Positions 1-59,330 of a DNA stretch of 64,000 nucleotides are shown piece after piece. The notes beneath the pieces were generated by a model that saw only the letters and a program-made list of their open reading frames with translations, did not search any database and had not been told where the DNA came from. The stretch comes from Synaphobranchus kaupii. Lineage: Eukaryota > Chordata > Actinopteri > Anguilliformes > Synaphobranchidae. Location: contig CM056380.1 in assembly GCA_029718625.1 (NCBI GenBank), forward strand, positions 109,979,021 through 110,043,020. Direction: 5' to 3'. Within the stretch, counting starts at the first letter, position 1, and each line of letters begins with the position of its first letter. The translations under genes and the position numbers were made by a program.

Positions 1-1111
1 ATGTTCTACCTCGCCCCCTGCTCCCCGCCCCCCCCCCTTCTTTTGAGATGGGTGGTGTGTCGTGCGGTTGACTGAACAATCTAGCTCTGTCTGGGCACGT
101 CCGCCCGGGACAGCGGCCCATACTGACAATAGACAAGGAATTCAGTTACTGTACAACACCGCGTGCAGAAAGGAATTCTGGGAAGCAGTGGAGGGAGACT
201 AACGTTGGCCGGCAAAAAATGGTTCCAACTTACCTGTAGACAATTTACCTGTAGACTCTTTTTGACGCCATAATATATCCTTTACAATCATCCAACGACA
301 ACCATTTACTGTGTTGTCGTGTGTAATCTGAGTCATTGAACTAAAAGAACTGGTTCTGTTGAGTGAAAACGCAACAACAGCAAATTCACCTATTGTTTGG
401 AAGTGCATTGTTCTGTGATTGACAAAAAAATAAAAATACAAGTATCCAACAACACTGCTTCTAGACAGCTTACTTATCGCTTCACATTTCCAGGGAGCTA
501 TTCACGAAACAATGTGAAATTTTCCAAATCAATTGTTGAAACTACATTTTAATTGTATTTCTCCTAAGTAAACCTTATGCCGCAATCTGTAATCAAGTTA
601 TATTACCTTAGATTTGCACACTTCATACTTTGACTTTGTCCACACATACTTATTGAATACGTTTAGCTTCCAGAAATGGCACAAATAACCTAGATATCTG
701 CACTCATTATGAAAATTTAAAGTGCAGTCCGTATGTATTTTGACAGAAACACAATTTTTGTTGTTGTGGCTTTGTACTCCGTCACATTGGATTTTAAACG
801 AAATAATGAATATGCGGTTGAAGCAAAGATGGTATATCATGGAATTTCATGGGAATTAGTGCCCCTGATAGGTTGTTGACAACAACAACAAAAAAAACTA
901 AATAAACCCACAAAAAATGTCCGTTGAAAAAACTAAAACAAAAGTGTGGGTCTGGAAGGAGGCGGTGGGAGTGGATCAGGGGGGCGTTTGTGGGGGGGGG
1001 GGGGGAGGGGTTCCGTACGGAGGCGGAAGCTTGTTCGTTCATGCAGCTCTGCCCAGCGGGAACGAGGCAGGAATGGCGGGAATGCAAAGTGCAGCAGGTA
1101 TGTGGGGCTAC
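1..1111. other. Intronic or 3'-side sequence without recognised gene
   Basis: AT-rich sequence apart from a C-rich start and a G run near 990-1005. A perfect donor-like CAGGTAAGT (minus strand, 229-237) has no coiled-coil coding sequence next to it. No exon, RNA gene or named repeat could be supported. Confidence 0.5.
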
Positions 1112-47826
<46,715 letters not shown>

Positions 47827-47839
47827 GTCGGGTCAATGT

Positions 47840-48458
47840 CTGGAGAAGACAAACAGACAAAAAAAAAAAAAAAAAACTTATCAAAACAGAGTCAAAGTCT
47901 AAAAACACTCAAAAGATTCAGAAAATCCTGATAAGAATTTAGAACTGCTATGGAGCACCTCTACAAGCCTTCGACTTTGACCGGGGATTGAGACAAAAAC
48001 CGTGGATCAATATGGACTCCAATTCAGCAGTGAAAGGTACTTTCAATGTCTGCACATTCAAACTCACATTCATGCCCCTCTGACACCCTATGGCTTATAT
48101 GAGCACAGATGTTAGGACCAAAGTACCAAGCTTAATGACTACAACACAAGCCAATGCTGCCATTTCACATACAAACAAACACACACACACACACACACAC
48201 ACAGGTTTCCCCCCTCGAATGCAACACATTCAACGATCAATCTACAGGCAGAATCGCAGTGACCACATGATTCTTTTATTATTACAACCTCTTATCAACA
48301 GAGGAGTGTTCCATATGGTTCAAAGTACCAAACACATAAGACTAATGTTCCTTTTAAAAAAAAAGAACAAGGGATTCCCTCCACCTACAGTCATACACGT
48401 GATCAATGAAGAATTGTGAGCCTACATTCTGGGTAAAGCCCACAGCTGTGGCCAAAAT

Positions 48459-48495
<37 letters not shown>

Positions 48496-51169
48496 GGAGT
48501 CCTGAGCTTCCCAAATATCCAGAAACGTGTGAAATCCACAGGGACAAAAGAGCCGAGGACTGAGAGAAGGGTAAACAGAAGGAAAGGCTGTAAGCATCTC
48601 GGAGTTACTCAGTTAGCAACAATGTGCAATGCAAACAGCCCCGTGCCCCATTGCACTGCATGCCGCACTCCCAGCTACTCGCACCTCCTAAGGAGAGCCA
48701 GATGTCTGGGAGCAGTACGGGCGGCCCTCGTACACTACCTCAGAAGAACAGTTTCCTTTCACGAAGAAAATGCAACCTCAGTCACTTTCGCTCACTGCGT
48801 TACACAACGTCCCGGGGCTGGCCCCGCCTCCTTAGCGAGCGTCGACTCTGCTCTACACGTCGGCAGCGGCGCCCCCCGACACCCCCGTCTCCCTCCCTCC
48901 TCCTCCCTCCCTTTCCGTGGGACATATACACGATCCTCTGCTGCTTCCCTCCCTGCGTACCCACGCTCTGGCGCTCCGCCCGCCTCCCCCCCCCCCCCCC
49001 CCCGTGGAATTCCTGAGGGATTCCTCTGAGAGAAGCCGCTGTTCTCCTCCACAGGACAGGGGAGGTGTGCAAGGAGGAGGTCTCTGGAGGTGTACCTCCT
49101 CAGGTGAGGGAACAACGGTGACCCCCCCCCCCCCCCCCCCCAAAAAAAGATTTTAAAAACCAGATTCACACTTTGTAAGGCCTCCGCACCGAGGAACAGC
49201 CAATTATGCTCTTATACTGAAGAAAAAAGAAAAAAGGACACATTGTTCCCGAGTAGTAGTGCAGTACACGGCCACCACGCTCATTACTGCATTTCTGCAA
49301 CTGCATTCGACAGGTTTTTAAAACACAACGTGATTGTGCGCACAGCAAAAATAATAACGGGTTTCTGCTTGAAGCAGAACACAAAAAAAATAAATAAAGA
49401 AAGCTGTATTGCACCTGACCAACAACAAGAAAAATGCTCCTCTTTGCATTCTCAATCTCTACCAGACAGACACAAAGGCTACAGTTCTGCAACGGACCGG
49501 ACAGCATCCGGAATCAAACCGTTATTATTAAGTAATAAAATTTGGAGACCGCCAATGTTTTCCTACATTGGAGTGAGGAACAGAGTTGATCTAACTGGTT
49601 GGGCAAGAAGGACCTTTTATCTGGACTGTAACCCCCCCACTTTGCACCTCAGAGCTTACGTAACAAATATACAGTAAGAGTCTATATGGCAGCATTTGAA
49701 CAACGTGTCACATAAATCCATCCAGAGCATCTTCACAATAAGCTGTAATAAAATTATGCATTCAACACTTAATTTTATATTTTTTTAAAAACCCTCCAGT
49801 TGGGAATACCCCAACTACTATAAACGAGCTAATGTTAACCATGTGCAGCAATGCACAAATGTGCATGATGAGTTTCTAACACATGTTCAAATATTCTAAT
49901 GCAGTCAGATGGCAGCACGGCAATGGGGGAAATACCATTTGAATACACTGACGATGCAAAAAAAAAAAAAAAATTTAGCTTCTTGCTTATGCAAATGGAG
50001 GTAGACGTGACAATATCAGCGTGAGGTCGACGGGTCATTACAGAGTAAACATCCAAACAGTGCATGTCCACAGCAGCCAAAGTTTAAATTGAGCAATCGC
50101 AGATTACTACTTACTTCACATTACGCAATAAAAAAAATCCTTCACATTTCAATAAAATGTGAGCATTATTGCGTTAGGAGAAGCTTAAAAGGTTATGGAA
50201 TGTAAGAAATGTGAACAAAAAAATATAAGCGTCGCTAATGTCCGGAGTGTGGAACAGTTTTGTCAATGTTGAATTACTTTCGTCCGATGTTCAACGGCTA
50301 AAACAAGGACCCTTTAATAGCGGTCCATCACCGCTGCAACAGCTGGACACGTACAGAAGCGTGCATTATTTTCCTTACAGGTAGGCTAAATTACAGCAAC
50401 ACATATTACACTAGCCTATATGAAATGCCATATGCCGTTTAGCTATGAAATTGTGCATAAACACGGATAATGTTAGTAAGATGTAAGAATAATTAGCCCG
50501 TCTAACGTTTAAACTGGTAGACTGACTCATGTTTAAAAGTTTAATTGCGAAAATCAAAGTGCATCACTTCGCAAGCAGATGACGCTCGGGTCTAGCCTAC
50601 TAAACGAATTTTTGTTAGAAGCCCATCAGATATCTATCTAAAAAGATTGAATAAACAAATACCATATCAGAAACGGAGAAAACGCTTCATAGAATATCTC
50701 CAAGGACAGAGCCTAACTATTTCCATTTCTGGTTTGTTAACTAGATTTGTCTAATTTCACGTTGGGGAGCTAGGTAGGAGGCTATAGCAACCAGCAAAAC
50801 TATCGTCAGACTCGTTACAATTCCTTACAACTCGTTAGCTGGCTTTGAAGTTAGAAAATTAGATAACCCAGCAACTTAGCTGCAGCTTCCAAACTTTTAC
50901 AGTTAGATTTACGCTGATATCCCTGTGTGTAGGCTAAAAACGTGTTTAAAAACGGAGATGAGAACAAATACATTCTGAAAAGATGTTGTCTGGCATCATT
51001 CTGACTTTTTCAAGTTGCGTTTAATTCATTTATCCAGCTCGCTAGCTTGTCAGCCAACCAACATCTAGATAGCCTACAATAAAAATCCGATTCATAGCTG
51101 CATATCTGACAGACAAAGGTCACAGTTTTAGGGCAAAACAGCAAGCTGAAAATAACAGTTTTCTCTCAC
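47840..51169. other. Intron 1 of rrbp1
   Basis: 3.3 kb between the UTR exon donor and the exon 2 acceptor. It contains (AC)n at 48179-48202, a 34-base G run at 48459-48492, C runs near 48985-49003 and 49122-49141, and a GC-rich stretch 48800-49110 that could be an alternative promoter, though no exon is convincing. From 49150 on it is AT-rich with nothing recognised. Confidence 0.6.
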
Positions 51170-51300
51170 CGTATGAACTGTTTGCAGTATTTGTAGACTG
51201 CTTCAATAACTTGAATACAGAGCGATCTGTGCTTTCAAGCCACTACTTTTTTATTCTTCCTTTTCTCCGACACAAAATATCACTCCCCAGGCTCCTGTTT
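51170..51300 (-). other. rrbp1: Probable non-coding first exon (5' UTR) of rrbp1; upstream end uncertain
   Basis: On the minus strand a good donor (CATACG followed by GTGAGAG) ends at 51170. It lies about 3.3 kb upstream of the acceptor of the start-codon exon at 47839. The 3' edge is read from the donor. The 5' edge at about 51300 is a guess, since no transcription start can be seen. RRBP1 genes commonly have an untranslated first exon, which agrees with this placement. Confidence 0.5.
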
Positions 51301-51600
51301 CCAGATCCTCTGAGTAGCCGCGGTCTGTGGAGTCGTGGCACTTTCTGTGAGCTGGCAAAAAGCCGGCCCTTGGGCCAGATGCAACTAATCTTGGGCACTC
51401 CTAATTGGCCAGAATGTAATCAATCAATAGAATGTAACCAACCATGTCACCGGCTTTTCCAGTCAGGCGGCCGAGGGAGAGGCGATAATGTATGAACTTT
51501 CTCGGGAGTTGTAGTTCTATTATTATCCTCGGAGCCGTTCGAGGTCGGAACGAAAGAGCTGTGCTGGAATTAAAAAACTACAATAGCCATGTGCCCAAAA
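51171..51600 (-). promoter_or_regulatory. Presumed rrbp1 promoter region
   Basis: The stretch just upstream of the probable first exon has minus-strand CCAAT-type sequence near 51403 (GGCCAAT). At 51503-51517 it has a GGGAGTTGTAGTTC-type motif that, read on the minus strand (ACTACAACTCCC), resembles the ZNF143/THAP11 site common in vertebrate promoters. A second ACTACA lies near 51580. There is no convincing TATA box. Promoter function is inferred from position and motifs only. Confidence 0.4.
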
Positions 51601-52187
51601 AAGAAAATCTCACAAGGAGGATTTTTTGAAGTATTACGTCTCCTTAGCTACATCACATACATAATGTGAGGACTTTTGCAAAGTTTAAGTACGTGCCTAT
51701 AGCTTATATAATTATTATTATTATGTTAGTCGTAGTAGTAGAAGTAGTTGTAGCTTCTCCAATTTGTATACAATTACTGCTTTCTATTCTACGTTTCCAA
51801 GGTTTGTACCGCATTAATAAAGGGACTGATATAGATACGTGTTAGCCACAGATCCACTGCAGACTATCCCTACGGTATATTTGGGCACTTGTAGTCCTTT
51901 TCAGTAATTTCACAGCAGTCAGCAGGGTTGCAATTATGCATTTGGTGCATGAATTTATCATTAAAACGTTGATCAAAAAATGTAAATAAATAAAAAAAAT
52001 AAAAAGGCAACTATCACTGTATTTAAGTGATACTGTTTTCCGGACATACTTTGAGTTTCAAACATATTTGATATGGAATGTTTGGTCTATTTTCCAGGTA
52101 ATTACAGTGCTCTCATTATAATTGACAAGTTTCTGTAGAACAAGATGTTATACAGCACAGCATGTTCCAAAGAATTGTTTTTCTTCT

Positions 52188-52273
52188 TAACCCTTTGATG
52201 GTCTGCACACCTGAGCAATACTGTATTTCTACAGTATGGAGTTATTTCTATGTGTGCCAGTTAAAGGGTTAAT
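52188..52273. repeat. Short TTAACCCTTT hairpin element
   Basis: TTAACCCTTTGATGGTCTGC at the left and GTGTGCCAGTTAAAGGGTTAA (inverse) at the right, ~85 bp. Probably a tiny TTAA-type MITE. Confidence 0.5.
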
Positions 52274-52467
52274 ATTTTAGCCAGTCAACTTGCTTATCCA
52301 CTCTGTTACATAATAAACATGGGGTGATTTAAAAAAAAAAAGATAAAAGTATGGTTTGAAGTGTTCATTCACATATTCTATGTACTGTTCATGTGTACAG
52401 TATTAGAATTTGAAGCAGCTCTTTGTAGAGACCTTTTCTAGATTATCTCCAGGTTTCTCCAATGTCT

Positions 52468-53052
52468 TTAACCCTTGTGTTCTGTTTACTTAGTAGCACC
52501 TGGCTAACTGTTAGCCTGGGTCAAATATACCCAGGACATTGCTGGGATTTTAAAGGAATGCAGAAATAAAATCCATGCAAAAATACTTAATATATATTAT
52601 CTTTACCTCAATTCCAATATATATGGTTAATGGTTGCCATTGACCTCTGCTAGATCACATGTAACATGTAATGAAAGTGTCATTAATTTGTGATAAAGAT
52701 CTGATTTATATAAAATATTCACTTAATGAAGGCGTGGGGGGCATAAATCATGTTTGAAATGAAACAAGATTTTTCATGCAGTAGATTATTCATATTTATT
52801 GTTATGAACTGACATTCTCAATTATTTTTCATCTTTATCTCATCTTTATCTTATTATATTCAAAGAAACCCGTATAGACAAAAAGACAAAAAGAAAATAC
52901 AAATGACGAACAACAAATAGAAACACAAAACAAGAACCAAATGTACACTGGTTTAGCCGCTGGTCATGAACTACGTCATTCTTAGTGTCATTCTTCTTTT
53001 AGTAAATGTTTTAAATCGGGCCAATTTCACCCAACCCGAACACAAGGCTTAA
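52468..53052. mobile_element. TTAA-flanked element with CCTTGTGTTC termini
   Basis: It starts TTAACCCTTGTGTTCTG and ends GAACACAAGGCTTAA, a 585-bp span. The interior is AT-rich and non-coding. Termini like these are common among piggyBac-like fish elements. Confidence 0.65.
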
Positions 53053-53209
53053 ATCCTTATATCCTTATATGTGGTGCTTGTGTTAACATTTAGTTGTTCT
53101 GGATAACAGTATCTCTTAAGGCATGAGCAATGTAATCTAATGAAATATACTGAAAAAGCCCCACCCTCACACTATAAAATAGAATTAAAACAGATCAATT
53201 TTGAAAGAG

Positions 53210-53212
<3 letters not shown>

Positions 53213-53253
<41 letters not shown>
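53213..53253. repeat. (AC)n microsatellite
   Basis: About 20 AC units with one interruption. Confidence 0.95.
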
Positions 53254-53254
<1 letters not shown>

Positions 53255-53479
53255 CACACACATGCTGTGTACACCTGCATGGCTATTTCCACTACAGGTG
53301 GAAATACACACAGGTGTTAGCTGTCAGAGGGTTTAAGTCCAGGGTACATACGCATAAAACGTCTCGGAGTAGAGATGTTTAAATCTGATCTCGGATCAGA
53401 TTTGCCCAGTCCATAACATAACCTTATCCGTGATGAGCTAAAATACAATACTGATCCCAGATCAGCATTCCTATTTTAA

Positions 53480-53675
53480 GGAACTTAAAAAATAGGATCT
53501 TAACTGAACATTCTAATGCTGAAGTAACAATCACTACTGGTAATTGAAAGCCATAGATATAGAACATGTTGGTTCTATATCTACGTTGAAAACAATGTCG
53601 GTTCTAGAACACTGACTGAGAATTTTGAAAAAAACATTCAAAAAAAAAAACCTACTCTTCAATGGGTTAAGACAC
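53480..53675 (+). mobile_element. Small TTAA-type element, copy 3 (diverged)
   Basis: CTTAACTGAACATTCTAATG, GGTTCTAGAACACTGACTGA and AATGGGTTAAG occur in the same order as in the copy at 45445. The middle contains an extra inverted piece (TATAGAACATGTTGGTTCTA). Confidence 0.5.
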
Positions 53676-53741
53676 TTACAGGAAACAGGGACTCCAGGCC
53701 TATCTTCCCTTGAGTAGTAGCATGACTGCATTGGCTGACAT

Positions 53742-53764
53742 NNNNNNNNNNNNNNNNNNNNNNN
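53742..53764. other. Assembly gap (23 N)
   Basis: A run of N of unknown true length. Any reading frame through it is meaningless. Confidence 1.
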
Positions 53765-54444
53765 ACACATCACAATGCTGGTAATAATTTTAACACAGTA
53801 ACGCTGCGGCACCAGATATTGGCACCACTTCCCATGCCCTCCCACGGTTTCTGGGCTTTTTTGGCTGACGGCTTGTCTCCAAGGTGAAATATATCACAAT
53901 TTAAAGTACCGCAAATCAATTAGCTTGGACCCCACCGTGGGCTGCCTGGATACCCCCGGTGATCTGGCTGAATGTGCTGTGTGGGGGTGGGGGGGTGGGG
54001 GAGTTGTGAGGAATTTCATCCAGAATTCCTCTCACAGCAAGCTTTCGTTTAGAAAAAAAAAAAATGGAAGAAAGATAGCCATTACTTGCTGTTTAAATGG
54101 AAAAAAAAATGCAGGTATTAAGTATGCATTTAAAGAAGGATATTGATTCTTTACAAGCCAACCGTGCCAGAAGAGTCATGGTTATTTGATAAATAAAGTG
54201 TTGGGGTGTCCAGATTTATTGAAGAAAATATCAAGCACTGCTTATTTAGTCAGGAAGTCTGATGGGATGCAAAGTGCGCTGCCCGTGTGCAAGCAGGCTA
54301 GCCTTGCTGTTCAGCTGTAATCTCCCAGAGAGAGAGATCTCCGTTCGGGAAGGTGATTGTGTTATGATGGAAAGCCTGAGCCACCTGTTTACCGCCATTA
54401 TCTCTCTCTACCAGGCGCTAGAAAAACCCGCTGCCAGCAGTGAT

Positions 54445-54525
54445 TTAGTGGCATAGGAAGGGACGCTGGATTCACAGTCCCGGCTCTCTGGAGCCGCGCG
54501 GTTACGACCCGCCAGCAGGGCCGCC
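54445..54525 (+). other. Possible degenerate tRNA-like sequence
   Basis: GTGGCATAGGAAGGGACGCT, a stem-like CTCTCTGGAGCCGCG and GGTTACGACCCGCC resemble the A box, long variable arm and B box of a Leu/Ser-type tRNA, but pairing is poor. It is probably a SINE head or tRNA relic next to the following minisatellite. Confidence 0.3.
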
Positions 54526-54544
54526 TGAGGAGGAGGCCGCGGGC

Positions 54545-55005
54545 ACAACTGCGCAGATGAGACTGGGACAGGCAGAGCAGTGCAGACTGAGCAGATGAGA
54601 CTGGGACAGGCAGAGCAGTGCACGACTGCGCAGATGAGACTGGGACAGGCAGAGCAGTGCAGACTGCGCAGATGAGACTGGGACAGGCAGAGCAGTGCAG
54701 ACTGCGCAGATGAGACTGGGACAGGCAGAGCAGTGCAGACTGCGCAGATGAGACTGGGACAGGCAGAACAGTGCAGACTGCGCAGACGAGACTGGGACAG
54801 GCAGAACAGTGAGGACTGCGCAGACGAGACTGGGACAGGCAGAGCAGTGCGGACTGCGCAGATGAGACTGGGACAGGCAGAACAGTGCAGACTGCGCAGA
54901 TGAGACTGGGGACAGGCAGAGCAGTGCAGACTGCGCAGATGAGACTGGGACAGGCAGAACAGTGAGGACTGCGCAGACGAGACTGGGACAGGCAGAACAG
55001 TGGAT
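54545..55005. repeat. 38-bp minisatellite (ACTGCGCAGATGAGACTGGG unit)
   Basis: About 12 units ending GACAGGCAGAGCAGTGC. It creates false ORFs of about 200 residues on the minus strand. Confidence 0.95.
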
Positions 55006-55184
55006 GAGGGTGTGGCCGCTGTTGTAGAGGGTTTTATCTGCCTGGACAGAAGTGGGGAATTCAACTGGTGGGGGGGGGGGGGGGATTAGGGGCCAATGTA
55101 AACACACCTCTGTTTTTCAGATGGGCCAATGGCAGAGTAACATTTGGAGGGAGATCACAAACTCTCTTCCCCTGTCACTGGCCA

Positions 55185-55285
55185 CCAATCAAAAGACTCA
55201 GAGCCAGGGGCACACCCGGCCACCAATCAAAAGACTCAGAGCCAGGGGCACACCCGGCCACCAATCAAAAGACTCAGAGCCATGG
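55185..55285. repeat. 38-bp repeat, three units
   Basis: CCACCAATCAAAAGACTCAG plus AGCCAGGGGCACACCCGG, each unit with a CCAAT. Confidence 0.9.
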
Positions 55286-55289
55286 GTAA

Positions 55290-57285
55290 ACACTGCTAAA
55301 TCGTGTACCTCTTTGTTGCCTGACAAACGAGGGGGGGGGGGGGGGCATCTAAGGACACTGTTTCCATAAGGTGCCACAGGTTAATTTGGGGCATTCATTT
55401 ACAGCCATTAAAACTATACAATGTACAGTAATACTGAGAGGCACAGGGGGGTACCGAAATTTTAGATTTGTATTGAAAAACATTTTGTGTTCTTGAATGT
55501 ACCAAACATTTAAATAAGCCTTCTCAGGCCCCTTTGAATGGATGTAGACATGATCTGTCCATACGAAAACATTTTGACTGATATTTATTTTTAGATAATT
55601 ACTGACCCTTTCAGAAAATGTCAAATCTATTATAGATTCAAATTGGACGTGTATTTTTTTATTTTTATATTTGCGAATGGTAAAAATGATATATATTTAG
55701 AGAACATCATTGCCAATAATTATCTAAATGGCTAGTGTTGGTCTGGCAGGAACGAGAGCTGATTTGGAATCTCTCTGGTAAGACTATGCATGTGATCTGC
55801 AAAAATGGCAGAGCCAATTGCAAAACAGAAAGCAGGAAATTTAAAAAAATGTGTGTGAGATACAATATGGTTATTCCCATCTCCTTTCATTTTCTCCTGG
55901 ATATCACCTGTCTGTTTCTGCTTTAGATTATTTCCCAGTATTGCAAAAAATATCATATTGTGGCAGGAATGCTGTTTTCTTATCAAATAGAAGAAAACAG
56001 TTCAGGTCTAACCTAATGACAAGGTCACTGAAAATACTGCCCAAACTAGATCATACTCAATTGGTTTACAAACTTCAAAAAAACGAACGCCAAGAAATGC
56101 CTTCAGATGATTTATTGTAGAATCAAACTTAATAAAAAAATTTCTCCTAAATAAAATTTCACAAATGTTTTTCATTTTTTCTACAATTGAAACATTATGC
56201 CAGTTGAATTTTCTCTTGGATGCATTTCTTATAATTCTGTCTCAGTTGTAATTCCTGTCTTTCACAGGCTATATAAGTTACATCTAACAGGCAATGTCTA
56301 TTGGACAAGTAAAGATTTTAAACACATGATTGGGTGAATGTGTGGCTTAGACCAATATGAGGACCAATTCGTTTCTGTGCATCACCTAAAATTAAACGAA
56401 GGAGTAGAATTAAAAACTAGCTGTCACTGCAGTCAATGCTTATCCTATGTCCCTAATACAGCTAAATACTCAGACATATCTTTTCATTTAAGCATGAAAC
56501 CATGTTGGTTTAATAATGTATTTCCTCCACACCATGTTCACATTACTGTAGCTTAATCCACAAGCTAAGAGGACAAGCTGAGCAATGATTAGCATCAGCA
56601 TTCGAATAAAATACGTGCTGGGGATTAAATCAAAGGAAATTCTTCTGGTTCCAGTTGACTATTGATGAATCCTATTTGTTGTCATCTAGATTTCATGGTC
56701 ATTAAACGGCTTGGAAGGAATTACAGGCCTGTCTCAAAGGAATTTCAAATAGCCAAAACGGGGGGTTATTTGGGGGATTAATCTGCCTTTAATGAGTGTT
56801 TATGCAGGGGTTGTGACTGTCCAGGGTTTAGTGTGTTAAGTAATGAGATAGATAGAGGGTGTGTTTCCCGCTTCGCATTAGCGCATTAGTGACCAATCAC
56901 GGGAGAGGTAATCCAACACTACACAAACACACGTGCTGCGGCTTTCGATCGAAATGTCAGGACAGTGGGGACGGGAGAGAAGATGTGTGAAAATAAGATT
57001 AAAAACACATTTTTCAGGCCCTGAGTGGCTCAACTTTTAAAGCTGTTTGCCGTTAGTGTAGGCTGGGCAGGGCAGGGCCGTAGAGCTGGGTCCAGTCCTG
57101 GTTTTGACCTTAACCGGCTATGACCAGAAGCCCAGAATGGTGGGTCAAACTGAAATTTGTTCTGTCGGGGTAAGGTGGGTTTGGTTGTCTAGGGTTCCTC
57201 AAATCCCTCTGAATTAACATGCCAGGTGGCTACAGGTTACCTGTTTTTGTCTGGGAAAGATAAGCCTCTCTACTGAGTAGCTTCC
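55290..57285. other. Upstream intergenic sequence, nothing recognised
   Basis: Mostly AT-rich with G runs near 55331-55346. Open frames of up to about 90 codons show no recognisable protein. Confidence 0.5.
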
Positions 57286-57287
57286 CT

Positions 57288-57895
57288 CCTGTAGTACTGT
57301 GTGGCCTGTAGTGTGTGAAATAGTCATTGGTTATCCTATAGTACTGTGTGGCCTGTAGGGTGTAAAATAGTCACTGGCTCTCCTGCGGTACTGCGTGGCC
57401 TGTAGGGTATAAAATAGTCACTGGTTCTACTGTAGTACTGTCTGTGGCCTGTAGGGTGCAGAATAGTCACTGGTTCTCCTGTAGTACTGTGTGTGGCCTG
57501 TAGGGTGTAAAATAGTCACTGGCTCTCTTGTAGTACTGTGTGTGGCCTGTAGGATGTAAAATAGTCACTGGTTCTCCTGTAGTACTGTGTGTGGCCTGTA
57601 GGATGTAAAATAGTCACTGGCTGTCCTGTAGTACTGTGTGTGGCCTGTAGGGTGTAAAATAGTCACTGGCTCTCTTGTAGTACTGTGTGTGGCCTGTAGG
57701 ATGTAAAATAGTCACTGGCTCTCCTGTGATACTGTGTGGCCTATAGAGTATAAAATAGTCACTGGCTCTCCTGTAGTACTGTGTGGCCTGTAGGGTATAA
57801 AATAGTCACTGGCTCTCCTGTAGTACTGTGTGGCCTATAGGATGTAAAATAGTCACTGGCTCTCCTGTAGTACTGTGTGGCATGGGGTGTAAAAA
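57288..57895 (+). repeat. 47-bp minisatellite, forward array
   Basis: About 13 units of TAGTACTGTGTGGCCTGTAG plus GGTGTAAAATAGTCACTGGC and TCTCCTG. The reverse complement of the same unit forms the array at 60050-61770. Confidence 0.95.
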
Positions 57896-58590
57896 GTCTG
57901 TGCACCTGACAGACTGCAAGGGGTTATGGGTAAAGAATGTTCTGCTGTGCATCTGACAGGCTGCAGGGGGTTATGGTAAAACAGATTGCAGGGGGTTATG
58001 GGTAAAGAGAGTTCTGTTGTGCATCTGACAGGCTGCAGGGGGGTTATGGGTAAAGAGAGTTCTGTTGTGCATCTGACAGGCTGCAGGGGGTTATGGGTAA
58101 AGAGAGTTCTGCTGTGCATCTGACAGGCTGCAGGGGTTTATGGGTAAAGAGAGTTCTGTTGTGCATCTGACAGGCTGCAGGGGGTTATGGGTAAAGAGAG
58201 TTCTGCTGTGCACTTGACAGACTGCAGGGGGTTATGGGTAAAGAGAGTTCTGTTGTGCATCTGACAGGCTGCAGGGGGTTATGGGTAAAGAGAGTTCTGT
58301 TGTGCATCTGACAGGCTGCAGGGGGTTATGGGTAAAGAGAGTTCTGCTGTGCATCTGACAGGCTGCAGGGGTTTATGGGTAAAGAGAGTTCTGCTGTGCA
58401 CTTGACAGACTGCAGGGGGTTATGGGTAAAGAGAGTTCTGCTGTGCATCTGACAGGCTGCAGGGGGTTTATGGGTAAAGAGAGTTCTGCTGTGCACTTGA
58501 CAGACTGCAGGGGGTTATGGGTAAAGAGAGTTCTGTTGTACATCTGACAGGCTGCAGGGGGTATGGGTAAAGAGTGTGACAGACTGGGGG
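57896..58590. repeat. 47-bp minisatellite of a second kind
   Basis: About 14 units of CATCTGACAGGCTGCAGGGG plus GTTATGGGTAAAGAGAGTTC and TGCTGTG, abutting the previous array directly. The unit length is equal but the sequence is unrelated. Confidence 0.95.
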
Positions 58591-58675
58591 CTATGTGTTG
58601 GGTGTGGGTAACACAACAGTAACCTGAGAGATTCAATACCCAGGAGAAAAAAATAATAAAATAAAATTAAAAAAA

Positions 58676-58676
<1 letters not shown>

Positions 58677-58709
<33 letters not shown>
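58677..58709. repeat. (AC)n microsatellite
   Basis: About 16 AC units. Confidence 0.95.
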
Positions 58710-58712
<3 letters not shown>

Positions 58713-59117
58713 CACCATCATAATCACCTAAACCAATGCAAGACTGGTAGGCCCAGACTACAAACTCTGGCCAATCTAACTGACCGCTTCACACACACAT
58801 TGCACAAGCAATATCACCGACAGATATGCATGATCTGCATGATGTCACCAGAAAGCCTGCTTGAGAAAAAACTAGTGTTGTCGTGTAGCTGAGGGAGGGG
58901 GTGGGTTACAGGTCTGATCAATGATATTTGGAAGATGGGATTAGTGGAAAAAAGGAACATAAAACGGAACAGGCCACAGTAGTAATGTGTTGTCACATTG
59001 AAAGAAACACTGCTTGATATGGCGTTCGTGAGACCTGTGGCGAAGGCCCAGATTTCACAACACCTGCAGGGTCACAATCAACACATGATCTCACGCCTAC
59101 TGTTGTACTTCCACCAC

Positions 59118-59330
59118 ATGGATGCGTGAAAACAACAGCCCTACAGCCAGGCTAGGGTTCATCAGGCAAGACTGGATGCGTGCAAACAACAGCCCTACCC
59201 AGGCTAAGGTTCATCAGGCAAGACTGGATGTGTGCAAACAACAGCCCTACAGCCAGGCTAAGGTTCATCAGGCAAGACTGGATGCGTGCAAACAACAGCC
59301 CTACAGCCAGGCTAAGGTTCATCTTAGTGC
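59118..59330. repeat. 54-bp tandem repeat, four units
   Basis: CAGGCAAGACTGGATGCGTG plus CAAACAACAGCCCTACAGCC and AGGCTAAGGTTCAT. The unit is 18 codons long, hence open frames on both strands. Confidence 0.93.

Noticed and set aside
229..237. Perfect donor consensus CAGGTAAGT on the minus strand as the end of another rrbp1 exon
   Set aside because: The adjoining sequence has no coiled-coil coding potential and no acceptor could be paired with it.
48406..49029. 207-codon plus-strand open frame in intron 1
   Set aside because: It begins with a poly-Gly run from the G homopolymer and has no recognisable domain; GC-rich composition explains its length.
53534..53845. Minus-strand open frame crossing the N gap
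   Set aside because: It runs through undetermined bases and a TTAA-type repeat.
54408..55107. Two ~200-codon minus-strand frames with CPSLICAV-type repeats
   Set aside because: The 38-bp minisatellite read in several frames; no splice or family support.
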